A stretch of DNA of 37,969 bases from Chloroflexota bacterium (GTDB taxonomy: Bacteria > Chloroflexota > Anaerolineae > CG2-30-64-16), in contig JAPLHB010000033.1 of assembly GCA_026389845.1 (NCBI GenBank), forward strand, positions 1 through 37,969. Direction: 5' to 3'. Shown in pieces: positions 1-8,820 of the stretch; position 1 is the stretch's first letter; each line of letters starts with the position of its first letter. The translations under genes and the position numbers were made by a program. A model generated the notes under the pieces. It was not told where the DNA came from. It was given only the letters and a program-made list of their open reading frames with translations, and ran no database searches.

Positions 1-162
1 GGTGTGGGCCACAGCGACGGTTCTGCGATGCCTGCCAGGCGGAACGCGCTCGCATACGTTAGCAGCGCCAGTGCGCGCGACGCAAGCTCGAACGGGAGAA
101 ACAGGACTGGGAGGGCGAACGATCATAGATGGATTATACCATGAGTCCGGTCAGCGCTGTAA
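1..162. other. Degenerate left-edge stretch without an intact gene
   Basis: No intact gene is visible. One plus-strand frame (from base 3) gives a short Cys-rich run with the motif CGPQRRFCDAC. It is interrupted by TAG and then continues in a basic, Glu-rich segment, which may be the remains of a small zinc-finger protein. The frame that becomes ACR3 downstream meets TAA at 160-162. I read this as decayed DNA next to the truncated permease. Confidence 0.35.
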
Positions 163-858
<696 letters not shown>

Positions 859-1019
859 CAGGCAACGCTGGCGTCGAGGCAACGCCGCGCTCTTCCTGAA
901 CGCCAAAGGCCTCAAACCTTACGAGGTTCAGGCCAACCAGAGCGTGATCCCCACCAACCTGCCGCCGAAGACGGGGCAATAGGGGACACGGCGCCGAACC
1001 GGTTCCTCTTCCAAATGCT
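859..1019 (+). other. Unassigned remnant after the ACR3 fragment
   Basis: A second plus-strand frame stays open to TAG at 980-982 and ends in a segment reading GLKPYEVQANQSVIPTNLPP. It looks like the protein-coding C-terminus of something, but has no start or upstream portion here and I do not recognise it. It lies directly before the terminator at 1020-1058. Confidence 0.25.
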
Positions 1020-1058
1020 GCGGGGGCCGCCCATCGGACTGGGCGGCCCCCGCTTTTT
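1020..1058 (+). terminator. Rho-independent terminator
   Basis: A perfect 14-bp GC-rich stem (left arm GCGGGGGCCGCCCA at 1020-1033, matching right arm at 1040-1053) closes a 6-nt loop and is followed at once by five T residues. It would end transcription from the ACR3 side and also separates it from the convergent minus-strand operon. Confidence 0.9.
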
Positions 1059-1108
1059 GCCAGCCGCAGTTTAGCGTCCGGCCGCATCTCGCCGAGACGT
1101 TTGATCTT

Positions 1109-1357
1109 TCAACGGGCCGGCGCATCCTCGAGTTCTCCGTGCGATCCACTGCTGATCGGCGCGTTGACGGACACAAGTTGGCCGGCGCGGAACAATTTGA
1201 CCGCCGCGCGCGCCGTTTTCGCCGCACCGCACAGATACATCGGGATGCCGGCCCCTTCCAGGACGCCGTAGCAGTTGGGGCCATAGTCGCCGCTGATGGT
1301 CGCCTTGACGCCGTGCTTGGCGGCCAACAGCGCCGCGCGCGTCACCGCGGCATGGAC
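1109..1357 (-). pseudogene. NifX/NifB-type (DIM cofactor) domain protein, N-terminal half missing
   Basis: The frame matches the second half of the dinitrogenase iron-molybdenum cofactor (NifX/NifB C-terminal) fold. It has VHAAVTRALLAAKHGVKAT, then ISGDYGPNCYGVL, then a closing AGQLVSVNAPISSG, which aligns with the intact relative at 22986-23363. The usual first half, with its VSPHFG-like start, is absent, and the frame runs back into the DsrE stop region and meets TAG at 1397-1399. The only late start is a GTG at 1345, without a ribosome site. It is the last, decayed member of the hydrogenase/sulfur operon. A short functional product cannot be excluded but seems unlikely. Confidence 0.6.
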
Positions 1358-1382
1358 GCTCGGCGCACGCTGGACTGCTTGC

Positions 1383-1760
1383 CTAAAAGCTGAGCACTAG
1401 GTCAACGTCGAGGCCTGCCGTGATCAAAAAGGTGCTGCCGACCAAGTTATCCACATCCTCGATCAGATCATCCGGCGTCATACCGTTCAACTCCAGCGAC
1501 GCCGCGCAGACGTAGAACTTCACGCCCGCCCGCAGCGTGTCCTGGATGAACTGGCTGATCGGCCGGCCGCCCTCGACGGCGTACACCTGCTCGGCAGCCC
1601 CCTGCTTCAGCAAGAGCGTGCCCTGCATGGTGAAAAACATGCTCACATCGGCCTCTTGCACGGCGGCGCTCTGGGCGAAGAAGAAGGGCGCGGCGCAGCG
1701 TTCCGGTGTCTTCGGCCCGCTGGTCATGACGATGAGGATTTTGGCGTCTTCGGGGTCCAT
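1383..1760 (-). CDS. DsrE-family sulfurtransferase-like protein
   Basis: A 125-residue cytoplasmic protein of the DsrE/TusD fold, whose members pass persulfide sulfur through a conserved cysteine. Visible features are an N-terminal beta strand with KILIVMTSGPKTPERCAAPF, the FFTMQGTLLLKQG segment, and the candidate active-site cysteine in YVCAASLELNGMTPDDLI, at the same alignment position as in the DsrE protein at 9394-9762. The two are clear paralogues. The ATG has a purine-rich AAGG upstream. It lies downstream of the lipoate ligase gene, at the end of the hydrogenase operon. The family is secure; substrate and partner (TusA or the lipoate-binding protein) are inferred from context. Confidence 0.85.
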   Translation of the reverse strand: MDPEDAKILIVMTSGPKTPERCAAPFFFAQSAAVQEADVSMFFTMQGTLLLKQGAAEQVYAVEGGRPISQFIQDTLRAGVKFYVCAASLELNGMTPDDLIEDVDNLVGSTFLITAGLDVDLVLSF

Positions 1761-1783
1761 CGGTAGCCTTCCTAATCATCCCG

Positions 1784-1816
1784 AGACCTTCGAGGTCTGC
1801 GAGACCTCGAAGGTCT
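1784..1816. repeat. Inverted repeat (AGACCTTCGAGGTCT family), copy 1
   Basis: Two 15-nt arms, AGACCTTCGAGGTCT and AGACCTCGAAGGTCT, are separated by GCG. Each arm is itself nearly palindromic. The same pair of arms recurs at 22720-22752 with the complementary spacer, so the copies lie in opposite orientation. It sits between the DsrE and lplA genes. Confidence 0.85.
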
Positions 1817-1828
1817 GGTCGCATAAGT

Positions 1829-2902
1829 CTAGCGCGCCGTGACTGCGGCCAACACCGCGTCGGCCAAGTGTTCGGGCGTGACGCCTGGGGCCTGGATCGC
1901 GTGATCGCGGTACGCCGCGGCGAATCGCGCCGCCAGCGCGTCGCGGGTCAGCTCGGCGCCGCGGGCCGAGACTTGCAGGGCGCCCACCGCGGCGGCGGGA
2001 AACACGGTGAAGTCGCCGGCCAACTCCAGATCATCCACGCGCCCCTCGCGCACCCGCACAGTCACCCGGATCAACCCGCCCGGCGCCTTGAACGCGCCTT
2101 CGGCGACATGCACGTCCTCGTGGATCTTCACCCCCGCCCGGCGCAGGTTGCCCTTCTGATACAGCCACTCCTCGCTGACGAAACGTGCATCCAGTTCGGC
2201 GGCCAGGGCCAGCTCGGCGGCGGTCGGCGCGCCCGGCACGATCTCCCGGCCCAGCGCCGCGGCGGCCCGCGCCAGGTAGAGGTCGCGCACCGCGGCGCGG
2301 TCGGGCAGGGATGGGAGCTGCTCGGCCATCGTGGTCATGTACTGCTCCAGGCTCTCGAAGATCTTGTCGCGCATCTTCTCGGACGCGACCTTGAGCACGC
2401 GGGCCATGGTGGCCTTGTCGAAGGTGAACATCAGGCTGCCGACCAGCACCTCGGCCTCGCCCAGTTGCGCCGCGCCGGTGCCACCGATCTTCTTGCCGGC
2501 TACGTGGACGTCGTTCACCGGCCGGTGGTAGGCCGCGATACCGAGCGCGGCGTAGGTTTCCACCAGCGGCCGGATGTACAACTCGAACTTGGCCTCCAGG
2601 CTGTGGGGCAGCGCGTCACGGTGGAAGACCCACTGCATGAAGAGTTGCCCCGCGTCCAGGTAGACCGCGCCGCCGCCCACCTCGCGGCGGGAGACGGGTA
2701 GGTCGTGCTCGCGGCAGTAGTCCAAGTCCACCTCGCGTTCCAGGTCCTGGTGGTAGCCGATGCAGACGTAGGGCCGTTCGGGCGATACCAGGATGATGGT
2801 GTCGGGGCTGTCCGCAGTCAGCGCGTGGCCGACGGCGTGGTAGATGGTTTGCGAGCGGATCGGGGGCACGAGGCCCAGGTCGAGGAGACGGATGGGGTTC
2901 AT
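1829..2902 (-). CDS. lplA: Lipoate-protein ligase A-type protein
   Basis: A 357-residue BPL/LplA-fold ligase that attaches lipoate to the lysine of a carrier domain using ATP. The N-terminal catalytic domain shows RREVGGGAVYLDAGQ (about residues 85-100) and NDVHVAGKKIGGTGAAQ, with the conserved lysine pair of the substrate site. The C-terminal third, containing AGVKIHEDVHVAEGAFKAPG, matches the accessory (LplB/LPL-C-like) domain, so both parts are fused in one chain. The start at 2902 was chosen because the longer frame reads through a repeat element. Its natural substrate here is probably the GcvH-like protein at 8821-9267, in the same operon. Dedicated lipoate ligases next to lipoate-binding proteins are known from sHdr sulfur-oxidation loci; that parallel is inference. 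Confidence 0.9.
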   Translation of the reverse strand: MNPIRLLDLGLVPPIRSQTIYHAVGHALTADSPDTIILVSPERPYVCIGYHQDLEREVDLDYCREHDLPVSRREVGGGAVYLDAGQLFMQWVFHRDALPHSLEAKFELYIRPLVETYAALGIAAYHRPVNDVHVAGKKIGGTGAAQLGEAEVLVGSLMFTFDKATMARVLKVASEKMRDKIFESLEQYMTTMAEQLPSLPDRAAVRDLYLARAAAALGREIVPGAPTAAELALAAELDARFVSEEWLYQKGNLRRAGVKIHEDVHVAEGAFKAPGGLIRVTVRVREGRVDDLELAGDFTVFPAAAVGALQVSARGAELTRDALAARFAAAYRDHAIQAPGVTPEHLADAVLAAVTAR

Positions 2903-2940
2903 GAATGATACACCTGTTGCAATGAAGAATGATGAATAGA

Positions 2941-3019
2941 ACGCGGACGACGCGGACTGTGCGGAGAATGCAGACACTTTTTTGTCCGCGTTGTCCGTGT
3001 CTCCGCTTCGTCCGCGTCC
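2941..3019. repeat. Imperfect palindromic repeat (ACGCGGACGACGCGG family), copy 1
   Basis: The left part begins ACGCGGACGACGCGGACTG, and the right part is the complementary TGTCCGCG/TCCGCGT series, so the RNA could fold on itself. The same 19-nt start occurs at 9316-9334 in a similar arrangement. It fills the gap between lplA and the protease gene and extends artefactual reading frames upstream of lplA. Confidence 0.75.
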
Positions 3020-3024
3020 TGGTC

Positions 3025-3516
3025 TCAGGCCGGTGATTTCCACGCGCTTAGTACCGCCGCTGCGCGGGCGACTACTTCCGGCAGCGCAGCGGCGACGACG
3101 GGGCTGAGTTCCAGCCCGATCGCCAAGTCGGCCGGCTGGACGCCGATCAGGTGCAGGTGCGGCGGCAGCTTGCCGCGCACGGCCGCCAGCCCCAGCACCT
3201 CCTGGAAGGTGACTTGATGCTGCGAGAGCTTGATGCCGCTGAAGAGCGGGATGTCCTCACCCGCCAACTCGATCACCGTGCCGGGCGGCTGGCAGGCATC
3301 CACGGCATCCAGAATCAGCAGGTGACTGGATTCCTCGACGATCGGCAGCAGGTTGAGGCCGAGCGTGCCGCCGTCGAGATATTCGACCGACGACGGCTGA
3401 CCGGCGACGGCCAACGGCGGCATGGACGCCTGTAGCGCCTGCACAGCATGGACGCCGACACCCTCATCGCGATTCAGGGTGTTGCCGATGCCGAGGACGA
3501 CGATGCGCGCTTCCAT
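3025..3516 (-). CDS. [NiFe] hydrogenase maturation endopeptidase
   Basis: A 163-residue HyaD/HybD/HycI-type protease (peptidase M52), which removes the C-terminal extension of the hydrogenase large subunit after nickel insertion. It begins with the family signature VVLGIGNTLNRDEGVG (about residues 6-21), with the Ni-sensing acidic residue in NRDEG. It continues with LLILDAVDACQPPGTV and ends near a segment with SQHQVTFQEVLGLA that carries the second metal-ligand histidine region. Length is typical. It lies directly downstream of the large-subunit gene, whose sequence has a cleavable tail after its last metal-binding motif, so substrate and protease match. Confidence 0.93.
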   Translation of the reverse strand: MEARIVVLGIGNTLNRDEGVGVHAVQALQASMPPLAVAGQPSSVEYLDGGTLGLNLLPIVEESSHLLILDAVDACQPPGTVIELAGEDIPLFSGIKLSQHQVTFQEVLGLAAVRGKLPPHLHLIGVQPADLAIGLELSPVVAAALPEVVARAAAVLSAWKSPA

Positions 3517-3573
3517 GGCTAACTCCGATCCCTGGAAAAAAGTTGGTTTTCGGTCATCCGTCGTCCGTCGTCC

Positions 3574-5313
3574 TCACCCCAAGCACACATTCAATCCGAC
3601 TCCCACTTCACCCAAGTCTGCGCCGGTCGCGTCCACCATGTGGATCGCGCAGGCCATGCAGGGGTCGAACGAGTGGATGGTGCGCAGGATCTCCAGCGGC
3701 CATTCGGGCTTGGCCAGCGGCGTGCCCACCAGCGCCGCCTCGTACGCGCTCGGCTGCCCCTTGTGATCGCGCGGGGAGCCGTTCCAGGTCGTCGGGACGA
3801 CCATCTGGTAGTTGGCGATTTTGCCGTTCTCGATGACGATCCAGTGCCCCAGCGCGCCGCGCGGGGCCTCCATGAAGCCGAAGCCCTGCGCCCTCGCGGG
3901 CCACGTGCTCGGCTCCCACTTGCTGTCGTCGAAGGTGCGCGTGTCACCGGCCTTGATCGCCGCGATCAGCCCGCTATAGTACGTCCGCAGGCTGTCGGCA
4001 AAGACCTTGGTCTCGATGGCGCGGGCGGCCGTGCGGCCCAGGGTCGAGAAGACCGCGGTGAGCGGGGCATTGAGCTTCTTGAGCACGGCGTTGGTCAGCT
4101 CTTGCACCTGGGCGTTGCCGGTGGCATACATCGCCAGCACGCGCGCCAGCGGGCCGACTTCCACCGCCACATCGTTCCAGCGCGGGGCTTTGAGCCAGGA
4201 GTACTTCTGCTCGACCTCAAGCTGCTCGTAAGGCGGCTTGGGACCGGTGTAGTTGAAGGTCGTCTCGCCCTGCCAGGGGTGCAAGCCGGCGTTGTCACCG
4301 GCGCCATACTTATACCACGAACGCGCGACGTACTCCCGCATCTTATTGAAGTCGTTGGGATCGGGCACGGTGACATTCTTGAGGTCGCGGTTAAGGATCA
4401 GGGCGCGCGGCACCAGGAACTTAGTTGGATCGTTGGCCCCGTCCGCGGGAAGCTCACCCCAGGTCAGGAAGTTGCCCAGCCCTTCGCCCAGCCCCGCGTA
4501 CTCCAGGTAATACGGCGCGATCGCCAGCAGATCGGGTAGGTAGACCTGGTCCACGAAAGCGATGATCTTCTCGATGCTGGCGCCGATGATCGCCAGGTGG
4601 CCGGCGTTGAGCGCAGTGTCGCTGTTGAGGTCAATCGGCATCGGCACGCCGCCGACGACGAAGTTCGGGTGCGGGTTCTTGCCGCCGAAGATCGTGTGGA
4701 TCTTGACGACGTCCTTCTGCCAGTCCAGCGCCTCCAGATAGTGCGCCACCGCCAGCAGGTTGATCTCGGGCGGCAGCTTGTAGGCCGGATGGCCCCAGTA
4801 AGCGTTGGCGAAGAGCGAAAGCTGGCCGCTGTCCACGATCCCCTGCACCTGGCTCTGCACGCTGGCGAAGTAGGCCGGCGAGGAGTTGGGCCAGGGCGAG
4901 ATGGACTGCTGGATCTCCGACGTTTTCTTGGGATCTGCCTTGAGCGCGGCCACCACATCCACCCAGTCCAGCGCGTGCAGGTGGTAGAAGTGCATCACGT
5001 GGTCGTGGACGTACTGCTGCGCGATCATCAGGTTGCGGATCAGGTTGGCCGCGTTGGGGATTTTGATCTTCAGCGCGTCTTCCACGGAGCGGATCGAGGC
5101 GAACGCGTGGACGGTGGTGCAGACGCCGCAGGCGCGCTGGGCAAAGGCCCAGGCCTCGCGCGGATCGCGGCCCTTCAGGATGATCTCGATGCCGCGCACC
5201 ATGGTGCCCGACGAATACGCCGCGGCGATCTTGTTGTCCGCGCCCAGTTCGGCCTCGATGCGCAGATGGCCCTCGATGCGGGTGATAGGGTCAATGACGA
5301 GTCGTTTTGCCAT
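3574..5313 (-). CDS. hynL: [NiFe] hydrogenase large (catalytic) subunit, Isp-type uptake hydrogenase
   Basis: A 579-residue large subunit carrying the NiFe(CN)2CO centre that splits H2. Both ligand motifs are intact: RACGVCTTVHA near residue 61 (RxCGxC...H) and DPCMACAIH near the C-terminus, followed by a tail of about 20 residues (MVDATG...) that the neighbouring protease should remove. All four nickel ligands are cysteine, with no selenocysteine. The N-terminus IDPITRIEGHLRIE is the usual family start, preceded by a strong AGGAGG site. The gene is separated from the small subunit by isp1, isp2 and a small ORF. This is the order known from Isp-type hydrogenases (HydDB group 1e) of purple sulfur bacteria and Aquifex, which are linked to sulfur metabolism. 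Confidence 0.97.
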   Translation of the reverse strand: MAKRLVIDPITRIEGHLRIEAELGADNKIAAAYSSGTMVRGIEIILKGRDPREAWAFAQRACGVCTTVHAFASIRSVEDALKIKIPNAANLIRNLMIAQQYVHDHVMHFYHLHALDWVDVVAALKADPKKTSEIQQSISPWPNSSPAYFASVQSQVQGIVDSGQLSLFANAYWGHPAYKLPPEINLLAVAHYLEALDWQKDVVKIHTIFGGKNPHPNFVVGGVPMPIDLNSDTALNAGHLAIIGASIEKIIAFVDQVYLPDLLAIAPYYLEYAGLGEGLGNFLTWGELPADGANDPTKFLVPRALILNRDLKNVTVPDPNDFNKMREYVARSWYKYGAGDNAGLHPWQGETTFNYTGPKPPYEQLEVEQKYSWLKAPRWNDVAVEVGPLARVLAMYATGNAQVQELTNAVLKKLNAPLTAVFSTLGRTAARAIETKVFADSLRTYYSGLIAAIKAGDTRTFDDSKWEPSTWPARAQGFGFMEAPRGALGHWIVIENGKIANYQMVVPTTWNGSPRDHKGQPSAYEAALVGTPLAKPEWPLEILRTIHSFDPCMACAIHMVDATGADLGEVGVGLNVCLG

Positions 5314-5322
5314 GATGGCCTC

Positions 5323-5643
5323 CTATTGGTTCCGCAGCCAGGCCAGCGCTTCCGCCTCGGTCTCGAAGCAGCGCACCTCGCGGAGGTAGTAGCTGTCCGG
5401 GACTTGAAGACAGGCAGGGTCAATCGCCGCGCCGAAGATGGCCGCGGTAGGCATCATCGGCCGGAAGTTGCGGATGTGCCGGGCGCATTCCTCGCCGGTC
5501 GTTCCCGACAGGTCAATCAGCAGCTTCCCGCGATAGTCATCGAGGAAGCTGGCGAGCGCCCGAATCTCCTCATGGGCAAACGCGCCGGTGTGCTGACAGC
5601 GCATGATGCCCTTTTCGACGGGTGTAAGCGTGAACGATGCCAT
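5323..5643 (-). CDS. Small SpoIIAA/STAS-like protein between isp2 and hynL
   Basis: A 106-residue soluble protein with an alternating beta-alpha pattern. KLLIDLSGTTGEECARHIRN sits in the middle and a closing helix FETEAEALAWLRNQ follows, which resembles the SpoIIAA-like (STAS-fold) family. Ser/Thr residues after DLSG sit where anti-sigma antagonists are phosphorylated, but no partner kinase is present. It starts at ATG with AGGAGG upstream and lies within tight hydrogenase-operon spacing (10 nt to isp2, 9 nt to hynL). Its function in hydrogenase biogenesis or regulation is unknown. The fold call is moderate. Confidence 0.6.
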   Translation of the reverse strand: MASFTLTPVEKGIMRCQHTGAFAHEEIRALASFLDDYRGKLLIDLSGTTGEECARHIRNFRPMMPTAAIFGAAIDPACLQVPDSYYLREVRCFETEAEALAWLRNQ

Positions 5644-5652
5644 GGGAACCTC

Positions 5653-6939
5653 CTACTCTTCCAGCGCGTCCGCCACCATCTGCGCCAGCCCCGTCACCTT
5701 CAGATCGAGGCCGAAATGGGCCACGCCATCGGTGAACTGCAGGCGGCAGTTGGAGCAGGTCATCGTCACCGTCTGCGCGCCCACCTTGCGGACCTGATCC
5801 ACCTTCATCTGGAACACGGCGTAGCGCTGCGGATCGGCCGACTTGATGGCGATCACGCCGCCCCCGCCGCCGCAGCAGATCGCCTGCTCGCGGTTGGGCG
5901 ACATTTCCTTGAAGGCGTTCGGGGCCAGGATCTTCAGAATCTCGCGCGGCTCGTTGATGTGCCCGCCGCGACGCTGGATCTTGCACGCGTCGTGGAAGGT
6001 GATGACGCCATCGTGATCGAACGCGCCCGCCTTCAGCTTGATGCGGCCGGAGCGCACGAAGTCGCCCAGCACGCCGGCGATGTGTGTCACCGAGATGCCG
6101 GGGGGCACGTCCATCAGGTTCGCCGCGGTCCAGCGCAGCGCGTCGTAGGCGTGCCCGCACTCGGTCACGACGATGCGCTTGACGCCCAGCGCTTTCGCGC
6201 CGTCGAAGACGCGCTTCAGGATCTCCACGGTGCGGTGCTCGTTGCCCTCGTAAAACCCGAAGTTCACGATCTCGCGCGCCTGGGAGCTGACCGTCCACTT
6301 CTCGCCCGCCTTGTTCATGATCTTGGCGATGGCCGCGACGTTGCCGGGGAACTTCATCACCTCGATGGACGAGAAGACCACCAGCGTGTCCGCGCCCTGC
6401 ACGTCACGCGGGATCTCCACTTCCCACTCGTCGGCCACCCACTCCAGCCGCGAGTCCCAGACGTCGCCGGTCATACCCAGCGGGCTGCCTTCGGCCATCT
6501 GCTTGACCACCGCGGCCAGCAGCTCCGGCGGCACCACACCCGCTTCCGACAGCGCCGAGCGCACCTCGTGGATCAGCGGGCCGATCTGGATGCCCATGGG
6601 GCAGGCGATGGCGCACTTGTTGCACATGGTGCAGGCTTCGTAGACGAGCGTGCTCCAGTGTGCCAGGTCGGCGTCGCTGATTGGTTTGTCCAGCCCGACC
6701 GCCAGGCGCAGCTTGCCGCCGATGGTAAAGCGCTGCTCGTAGGCGCGGCGCAACAACTCGATCTTCCACACGGGCGCGTATTCGGGGTTGCCGGTGGCCT
6801 GGTAGAAGTGACATGCCTCCGCGCAGATGCCGCAGCGGGTGCAGGCTTCCAGTTGGGCGGCGACCCAGCCGCCGGTCTCTTTGACGAAGGTTTGCAGGGC
6901 GGGCACGGTCGGAGACCGGCCCGAGCTAGTAGTTGTCAT
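5653..6939 (-). CDS. isp2: HdrD/DsrK-like iron-sulfur protein Isp2 of the hydrogenase
   Basis: A 428-residue cytoplasmic (Fe-S) protein that carries electrons between the membrane cytochrome Isp1 and quinone or sulfur substrates. Two [4Fe-4S] motifs are complete (C33, C36, C39, C43 in CTRCGICAEAC; C103, C106, C109, C113 in CTMCNKCAIAC). The C-terminal half has CCG-type motifs: HDACKIQRRGG, then CCGGGGGV with CSNCRLQF. These are the HdrB/HdrD-type catalytic cluster ligands that handle disulfides in heterodisulfide reductase. It sits directly after isp1 and before the large-subunit gene, as in other Isp-type hydrogenases. A noncubane cluster acting on a sulfur substrate is plausible from the family but not shown. 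Confidence 0.92.
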   Translation of the reverse strand: MTTTSSGRSPTVPALQTFVKETGGWVAAQLEACTRCGICAEACHFYQATGNPEYAPVWKIELLRRAYEQRFTIGGKLRLAVGLDKPISDADLAHWSTLVYEACTMCNKCAIACPMGIQIGPLIHEVRSALSEAGVVPPELLAAVVKQMAEGSPLGMTGDVWDSRLEWVADEWEVEIPRDVQGADTLVVFSSIEVMKFPGNVAAIAKIMNKAGEKWTVSSQAREIVNFGFYEGNEHRTVEILKRVFDGAKALGVKRIVVTECGHAYDALRWTAANLMDVPPGISVTHIAGVLGDFVRSGRIKLKAGAFDHDGVITFHDACKIQRRGGHINEPREILKILAPNAFKEMSPNREQAICCGGGGGVIAIKSADPQRYAVFQMKVDQVRKVGAQTVTMTCSNCRLQFTDGVAHFGLDLKVTGLAQMVADALEE

Positions 6940-6949
6940 GGCGGCCTCC

Positions 6950-7627
6950 TTACGGCGCCACCGCGCGCTTGCCGAATTGCGCGCCGTGGATGGCCTTCGC
7001 GAAGAAGTAGAACATGAAGTGCGAGATGCGGCTCAGCGGAATCCAGATCAGCAGCCAATTCACCGCCAGCATGTGCAGGCTGTAGGCCATCTCATACTGG
7101 AAGAAAAGGTGATGCGTCAGGATGTAGCCGCTGATCATGGGCAGGAAGACGAAGAGCAGGTTCAGCCATTCGGCCGGGCCGCTGATCAGTTTGAGCACCG
7201 GGTGTACCAGCCGGTTGACGAAGAGCACGATCATGGCCGCGATGGCTACCACCGCCAGCCCGTCAACGATGGGCAGCGGCAAGGTCGGCCAGCCGAAGCC
7301 GAGCAGGCTCTTCCAGACCAGCATGTGCGCCGCGCCCAGGATGAGCACCACAAAGAGGCCCAGGTGGAACAGCCCGCCCGCGACGTAGATCAGCGGGTTG
7401 CGGTTGAAGGTATTCTTGACCCACGGGATAAAGGGCCAGATAAGCAGCCCCTTGAGGAACGCCATCGCCGCGCCGCCCAGCTTGCTGCCCTTCGACTTGA
7501 CGCGATCCGGCGCCCAGCCCAGCCCGATCACGCGCACCAGGCGGTAAACCATGCCCGCGATGAAGATCAGGAGCGCGGCGTAGAAAAGCGGGCCGCGCGT
7601 GAATTCGAGAAACGAAGTCCAGTTCAT
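6950..7627 (-). CDS. isp1: Membrane cytochrome b-like subunit Isp1 of the hydrogenase
   Basis: A 225-residue integral membrane protein of the NarI/DsrM/HdrE group that anchors the hydrogenase and connects it to the quinone pool. About five hydrophobic helices are visible (around residues 12-30, 78-105, 120-140, 160-180 and 185-212), with histidines inside helices (FHLGLF, AAHML, HHLFFQYEMAYSLHML) suited to heme b ligation. It overlaps the small-subunit gene by 4 nt (ATGA), so translation is probably coupled. The pairing with the HdrD-like Isp2 reproduces the HdrDE/DsrMK architecture. Confidence 0.9.
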   Translation of the reverse strand: MNWTSFLEFTRGPLFYAALLIFIAGMVYRLVRVIGLGWAPDRVKSKGSKLGGAAMAFLKGLLIWPFIPWVKNTFNRNPLIYVAGGLFHLGLFVVLILGAAHMLVWKSLLGFGWPTLPLPIVDGLAVVAIAAMIVLFVNRLVHPVLKLISGPAEWLNLLFVFLPMISGYILTHHLFFQYEMAYSLHMLAVNWLLIWIPLSRISHFMFYFFAKAIHGAQFGKRAVAP

Positions 7628-8724
7628 GCCTCACCTCCCGCCTTCTTCTGCGCCCGATTGGCGACTGCCATGCCCGCGCCGGCCACCAGGCCGATGCCGG
7701 CGGCCGCCGCGGCCACGCCGATGCCGGGCCGGCCCAGCGGTGCCGATTGCCCCTGGTAGAACCCGCCGCCGTCCCAGAAGTCCGGTTGCGAGCAGCCCAG
7801 GCAGGGATGGCCCGATTGGATCGGGAACGACAGGCCGGCGTCCCACTTGATGCCTGCGCAGGCGTTGTAGGTGGTCGGCCCCTTGCAGCCCAGCTTGTAG
7901 AGGCACCAGCCCTGGCGCGCGCCTTCGTCGTCAAAAGTATTGGCGAACTTGCCCGCCTCGTAGAACGGCCGGCGCAGGCAGCGGTCATGCACGGTGTGGC
8001 CGTAGAAGGTCTTGGGCCGGTGCAACTCGTCCAGCTCCGGCAGGGCGCCGAAGATCAAGAAATGGGCCAGCGTGCCGGTGAACGCCTCGGGGATCGCCGG
8101 ACAGCCGGAGATGTTGACCACCGGCTTATCCTTGATGATCTCCCACACGCCCCTGGCGCCGGTCGGGTTGGGGCTGGCCTTGGGCAGGCCGCCGAACGCC
8201 GAGCAGTTGCCCGTGGCGACGATCGCGGCCGCGCCCGCCGCGGCTTCTTTCAAGATCTCCAGCGCCGACCGGCCGCCGATGTTGCAGTAGATGCCGTCGT
8301 CGGGGATCGAGCCTTCGACGACCAACACGTACTTGCCCGCGTATTTCTTCATGGCCGCCTGCTTGGCCTCTTCGGCCTGGAAGCCGGCCGCCGCGGAGAG
8401 GGTTTCGTGGTATTCGACGGTGATCGAGTTGAGCACGAGGTCGGTGAGGGTGGGGCTGTGCGAGCGGGTGAGCGCCTCGCTGCAGCCGGCGCAGTCCTGG
8501 AGTTCGAGCCAGATGACCGGCACGCGTGCTTTCGTAGCCAGGGCACGGGCGATCAGTGGCGCCGGGTCGCCCCCGCGGGCCAGATGGGCGGGCAGCCCGC
8601 TGGCAGCCACCGGCGGCGCGCCTTGCAGCCCCATCACCGCCGCCAGCCCGCCGCACGCCTTCAGGAAGTCGCGCCGCGAGACCCCCGCGGCTTTCAGACG
8701 TTGATAGACGGTTTCTTCTGCCAT
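7624..8724 (-). CDS. hynS: [NiFe] hydrogenase small subunit with Tat signal
   Basis: A 366-residue electron-transfer subunit of the uptake hydrogenase. A twin-arginine signal (SRRDFLK at residues 16-22 followed by a hydrophobic stretch) predicts export of the dimer across the membrane. The mature part has the proximal-cluster motif LQDCAGCSEA (C78, C81), further cluster ligands in GNCSAFGG and SGCPAIPEA, and the medial/distal-cluster region with DRCLRRP, WCLYKLGCKGP and HPCLGC. A C-terminal helix (GVAAAAAGIGLVAGAG) would anchor it in the membrane. It is the first hydrogenase structural gene, directly after the lipoate-binding-protein gene and a repeat. Confidence 0.96.
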   Translation of the reverse strand: MAEETVYQRLKAAGVSRRDFLKACGGLAAVMGLQGAPPVAASGLPAHLARGGDPAPLIARALATKARVPVIWLELQDCAGCSEALTRSHSPTLTDLVLNSITVEYHETLSAAAGFQAEEAKQAAMKKYAGKYVLVVEGSIPDDGIYCNIGGRSALEILKEAAAGAAAIVATGNCSAFGGLPKASPNPTGARGVWEIIKDKPVVNISGCPAIPEAFTGTLAHFLIFGALPELDELHRPKTFYGHTVHDRCLRRPFYEAGKFANTFDDEGARQGWCLYKLGCKGPTTYNACAGIKWDAGLSFPIQSGHPCLGCSQPDFWDGGGFYQGQSAPLGRPGIGVAAAAAGIGLVAGAGMAVANRAQKKAGGEA

Positions 8725-8742
8725 GAAGTCCTCCTGATTGCG

Positions 8743-8819
8743 GATTTGCGATTTACGATTGCCGATTGCCGATTTGACTCAGGACTCCCCGTCAATCCGC
8801 AAATCGTAAATCGCAAATC
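8743..8819. repeat. Inverted repeat (GATTTGCGATTTACGATT family)
   Basis: Exact 18-nt arms GATTTGCGATTTACGATT (8743-8760) and its complement (8802-8819) flank a 41-nt centre that itself contains GCCGATT repeats. It occupies the whole gap between the hydrogenase small subunit and the lipoate-binding protein. Its translation in the antisense frame is repetitive and is not a gene. Confidence 0.85.
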
Positions 8820-8820
8820 G

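Noticed and set aside
1868..2701. Plus-strand frame opposite lplA
   Set aside because: Low-complexity Arg/Gly/His composition; the lplA motifs on the other strand explain the region.
3574..5313. Possible selenocysteine in the hydrogenase large subunit
   Set aside because: Both ligand motifs contain four cysteines and no in-frame TGA, so it is a standard [NiFe] enzyme.
4597..7017. Very long antisense open frame opposite hynL, STAS-like and isp2 genes
   Set aside because: It is His/Arg/Gly-rich with no domain signature and lies fully opposite strongly supported genes; long antisense frames are expected at this GC content.
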